From Pedobacter sp. KBW06 (GTDB lineage Bacteria > Bacteroidota > Bacteroidia > Sphingobacteriales > Sphingobacteriaceae), in NCBI RefSeq assembly GCF_003852525.1, contig NZ_QAJL01000003.1, positions 363,297 through 427,296 of the forward strand: 64,000 nt of DNA. Reading direction: 5' to 3'. The position numbers were made by a program, and so were the translations under genes. The number at the start of each line of letters is the position of its first letter. Positions within the stretch are counted from its first letter, which is position 1. Under the pieces are notes generated by a model, which saw only the letters and a list, made by a program, of their open reading frames with translations, was not told where the DNA came from and ran no database searches. Shown piece by piece: positions 62,333 through 64,000 of this stretch.

Positions 62333-64000
62333 TTATCTTTTTATTAATACCCAACCTTTATAAACTTCCTGTTTACCGCTACTATTCAACCTGATCAGGT
62401 AATAGTAGGTTCCTTCATTCAGTCCCTCACCAGTCCAGGTATTTTTGTAATTGTTATTGCGATATACTTCGTTACCCCAACGATTGAAGATGGTGACATC
62501 TGCATTGTTATAGTTTTCCAGCCCCACTATGACGAAGCTGTCATTTTTACCATCTCCATTTGGTGTAATCACATTTGGAATGAAGAATCCTTTCACATTC
62601 ACCGTTACTATAGCGATATCGGTCCAGTTTCCATATTCATCTTTAATCCTATATTTAAAGGTATCTGCGCCAGTATATCCACTGTTTGGTAAATAGGTAA
62701 CTGTACCGTCAGGATTCACTTTTACTGTACCATGTTTAGGTTGTTCTGTGATTTCAAGCGTGCCTTTATCAAATGCAGCAGCATCAGTTTTATCGTTACC
62801 CAATACCGGGATTTTAACCTCCGTATTCCATTGGATTTCTGCAGCATCATCAATCGCTACAGGCTTAGTTGGAACAACAGTCAATGTAACCTTAGCCTGA
62901 TTGGAAATCTGACCATTTTTATCCGTTACAGTATAGGTAAACTCATCCGTTCCCGTATAGCCTGGATTTGGCGTATAAGTTACCGTACCGTCTGCATTGA
63001 CTTTAACTGTTCCGTTTTTAGGTTGTGTAATGATGGTTGTACTACCAGGTACAATGTCACTGTTACCAGGTTCATCATTTTTCTGTACATCAATCAGCAC
63101 TGGCTTGTTCTGCTGTGTTTCCTTGGTATCGTCTTTTACAACTGGTGGTTTAGCAATGGTGATGACCGTAGGATTGTCATTATTCGTATCGGTACCTGAC
63201 TGATCTGTTACATTTCCACCTTTAGGATCAGTGGCTTTGATGACCGCCTGATTGGTTACTTTACCGGCTACTACATCTGCCGCGGTAATGGTGTATTTCT
63301 CAACATGATTTACCGATTTACCAGGAAGGAGTACTCCAAGTATCGTAATGTTCAGCTTGCTTATCAACGGATCACTTAATACCAGATCTTTCAGACTCAC
63401 ATTTCCTGTATTGGTAACGATAAAGGTATATTCAATCTGGTTGCCTAATACAAAGGCTCCATTTTCGCCTGTTCCGGCATTGGTTACTATTTTCACTAAA
63501 GCTACCGCTCCTTTTTGTTCTATCGGTGTTATGGTACATTTTGGACAAGCCGGATCTACTGGTGCACCTGGTATCGGTGTTGGATCAGTTGACTCGGCAT
63601 GTACGTTTCCACCTTTTGGATCCTTACCATCAGCTTTGGCAATATTGGTTACATAACCACGGTCTAAATCGGCCTGGGTTACGGTATGTTTAGCCGTAAT
63701 GTTTGCTGTAGCATTTGGTGCAAGGCTAGCAATTAATGCAGGACTGATACTGCCTGCGTCGGCATTGGCATCGGTAATTGCAATTGCAGTAACCGTTACA
63801 TTTCCAGTGTTTTTAACTACCAAATTGTAGTTGATGATGTCTCCTATTTTATTGTGTACTCCAACAACTGCTGTTTTGGTTAAGCTCAAAGCAGAAGCCT
63901 GATCAATTGGGGTTACCGTACAATCGGTACAACCTGGAACTACCGGCGCACCTGGAATTGGCGTTGGATCAGTTGATTCTGCATGTACGTTTCCACCTTT
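62333..64000 (-). CDS. large surface adhesin, C-terminal part, type IX secretion type B
   Basis: Open from the window end at 64000 to the stop at 62333: 555 residues seen, and the N-terminus lies outside. From the left of the protein: two DUF11-like repeats joined by the KGGNVHAESTDPTPIPGAPV block, two Ig-like cadherin/Big_9-type domains (each with GTVKVN-DGTVTY and GYTG-D-F-Y), and the gliding-motility-associated C-terminal type B sorting domain (FFIPNVITPNGDGKNDSF ... EVYKGWVLIKR). Surface-attached or secreted adhesin exported by the type IX system. Confidence 0.9.
   Translation of the reverse strand, partial: KGGNVHAESTDPTPIPGAPVVPGCTDCTVTPIDQASALSLTKTAVVGVHNKIGDIINYNLVVKNTGNVTVTAIAITDANADAGSISPALIASLAPNATANITAKHTVTQADLDRGYVTNIAKADGKDPKGGNVHAESTDPTPIPGAPVDPACPKCTITPIEQKGAVALVKIVTNAGTGENGAFVLGNQIEYTFIVTNTGNVSLKDLVLSDPLISKLNITILGVLLPGKSVNHVEKYTITAADVVAGKVTNQAVIKATDPKGGNVTDQSGTDTNNDNPTVITIAKPPVVKDDTKETQQNKPVLIDVQKNDEPGNSDIVPGSTTIITQPKNGTVKVNADGTVTYTPNPGYTGTDEFTYTVTDKNGQISNQAKVTLTVVPTKPVAIDDAAEIQWNTEVKIPVLGNDKTDAAAFDKGTLEITEQPKHGTVKVNPDGTVTYLPNSGYTGADTFKYRIKDEYGNWTDIAIVTVNVKGFFIPNVITPNGDGKNDSFVIVGLENYNNADVTIFNRWGNEVYRNNNYKNTWTGEGLNEGTYYYLIRLNSSGKQEVYKGWVLIKR
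63601..64000 (-). repeat. tandem DUF11-like module, period 384 bases
   Basis: The block encoding KGGNVHAESTDPTPIPGAPV recurs 384 bases apart (63601 and 63985 mark the same site gtacgtttccacc), which is 128 codons. More copies may continue beyond the window. A third, diverged copy (KGGNVTDQSGTD) ends the series near 63210. Confidence 0.8.

Noticed and set aside
1..64000. CRISPR arrays, tRNA or rRNA genes, insertion sequences, prophage
   Set aside because: No regular spaced repeats, cloverleaf sequences, transposase genes or phage structural genes were seen on either strand.

Overview
The window comes from a Bacteroidetes chromosome, most likely Pedobacter or a close Sphingobacteriaceae relative. 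The evidence is the gene content: SusC/SusD outer-membrane pair under an ECF sigma/FecR switch, type IX secretion parts (PorP/SprF, type B sorting domain), menaquinone synthesis by the futalosine route (MqnA, MqnE), DUF3857 proteins, and repeated TAnnTTTG boxes, the Bacteroidetes -7 promoter element. Shine-Dalgarno sites are not evident. No rRNA, tRNA, CRISPR array, insertion sequence or prophage was recognised.

Layout. 1-7.6 kb: small membrane protein, bifunctional penicillin-binding protein, a surface protein joining a peptidase-like domain, a beta-propeller and an outer-membrane barrel, then a divergent pair (GIY-YIG-like protein and self-cleaving-type XRE/S24 repressor) around three matching operator-like dyads. 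7.7-12.7 kb: bioF-bioD, facing the translation operon thrS-infC-rpmI-rplT, whose infC has no ATG at all. 12.9-21 kb: LutA-like Fe-S protein, UMF1-type transporter, GIN-domain lipoprotein, RecQ, a propeller-amidohydrolase, and a 400-base structured intergenic region. 21.3-31 kb: housekeeping genes (BaiN-like flavoprotein, purK-purE, yqgE, pdxH, 3-hydroxyacyl-CoA dehydrogenase, ruvB, GNAT-nitrilase fusion, queG). 31-39 kb: TlpA-like thioredoxin, an unknown membrane protein, M1 peptidase, DEDDh exonuclease, two tandem DUF3857/transglutaminase-like proteins, one of which has lost its catalytic Cys. 39.3-45.2 kb: a tightly packed minus-strand operon mqnE - histidine phosphatase - mqnA - mutS - NlpC/P60 - 40-residue membrane peptide. 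45.4-48.2 kb: DUF1801 protein and S41 protease. 48.4-58 kb: ECF sigma, FecR anti-sigma, STN-type SusC, SusD and a large secreted zinc metalloprotease, which read as one inducible uptake system, probably for a proteinaceous substrate. 58.1-59.2 kb: SDR enzyme and a small unknown protein. 59.3-64 kb: a type IX secretion adhesin (running off the window end), its PorP/SprF partner and an OmpA/TPR/PD40 envelope protein.

The candidates most worth a second look are the S24 repressor/GIY-YIG divergon with three 17-bp dyads, the -7 boxes only 3-6 nt from start codons (possible leaderless mRNAs, one inside a terminator arm), the ATG-less infC, the nested stem structures at 20983-21282, the histidine phosphatase inside the menaquinone operon, the 40-residue membrane peptide behind NlpC, and the SusCD-metalloprotease system. 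Product calls are from motif reading; no database search was possible.
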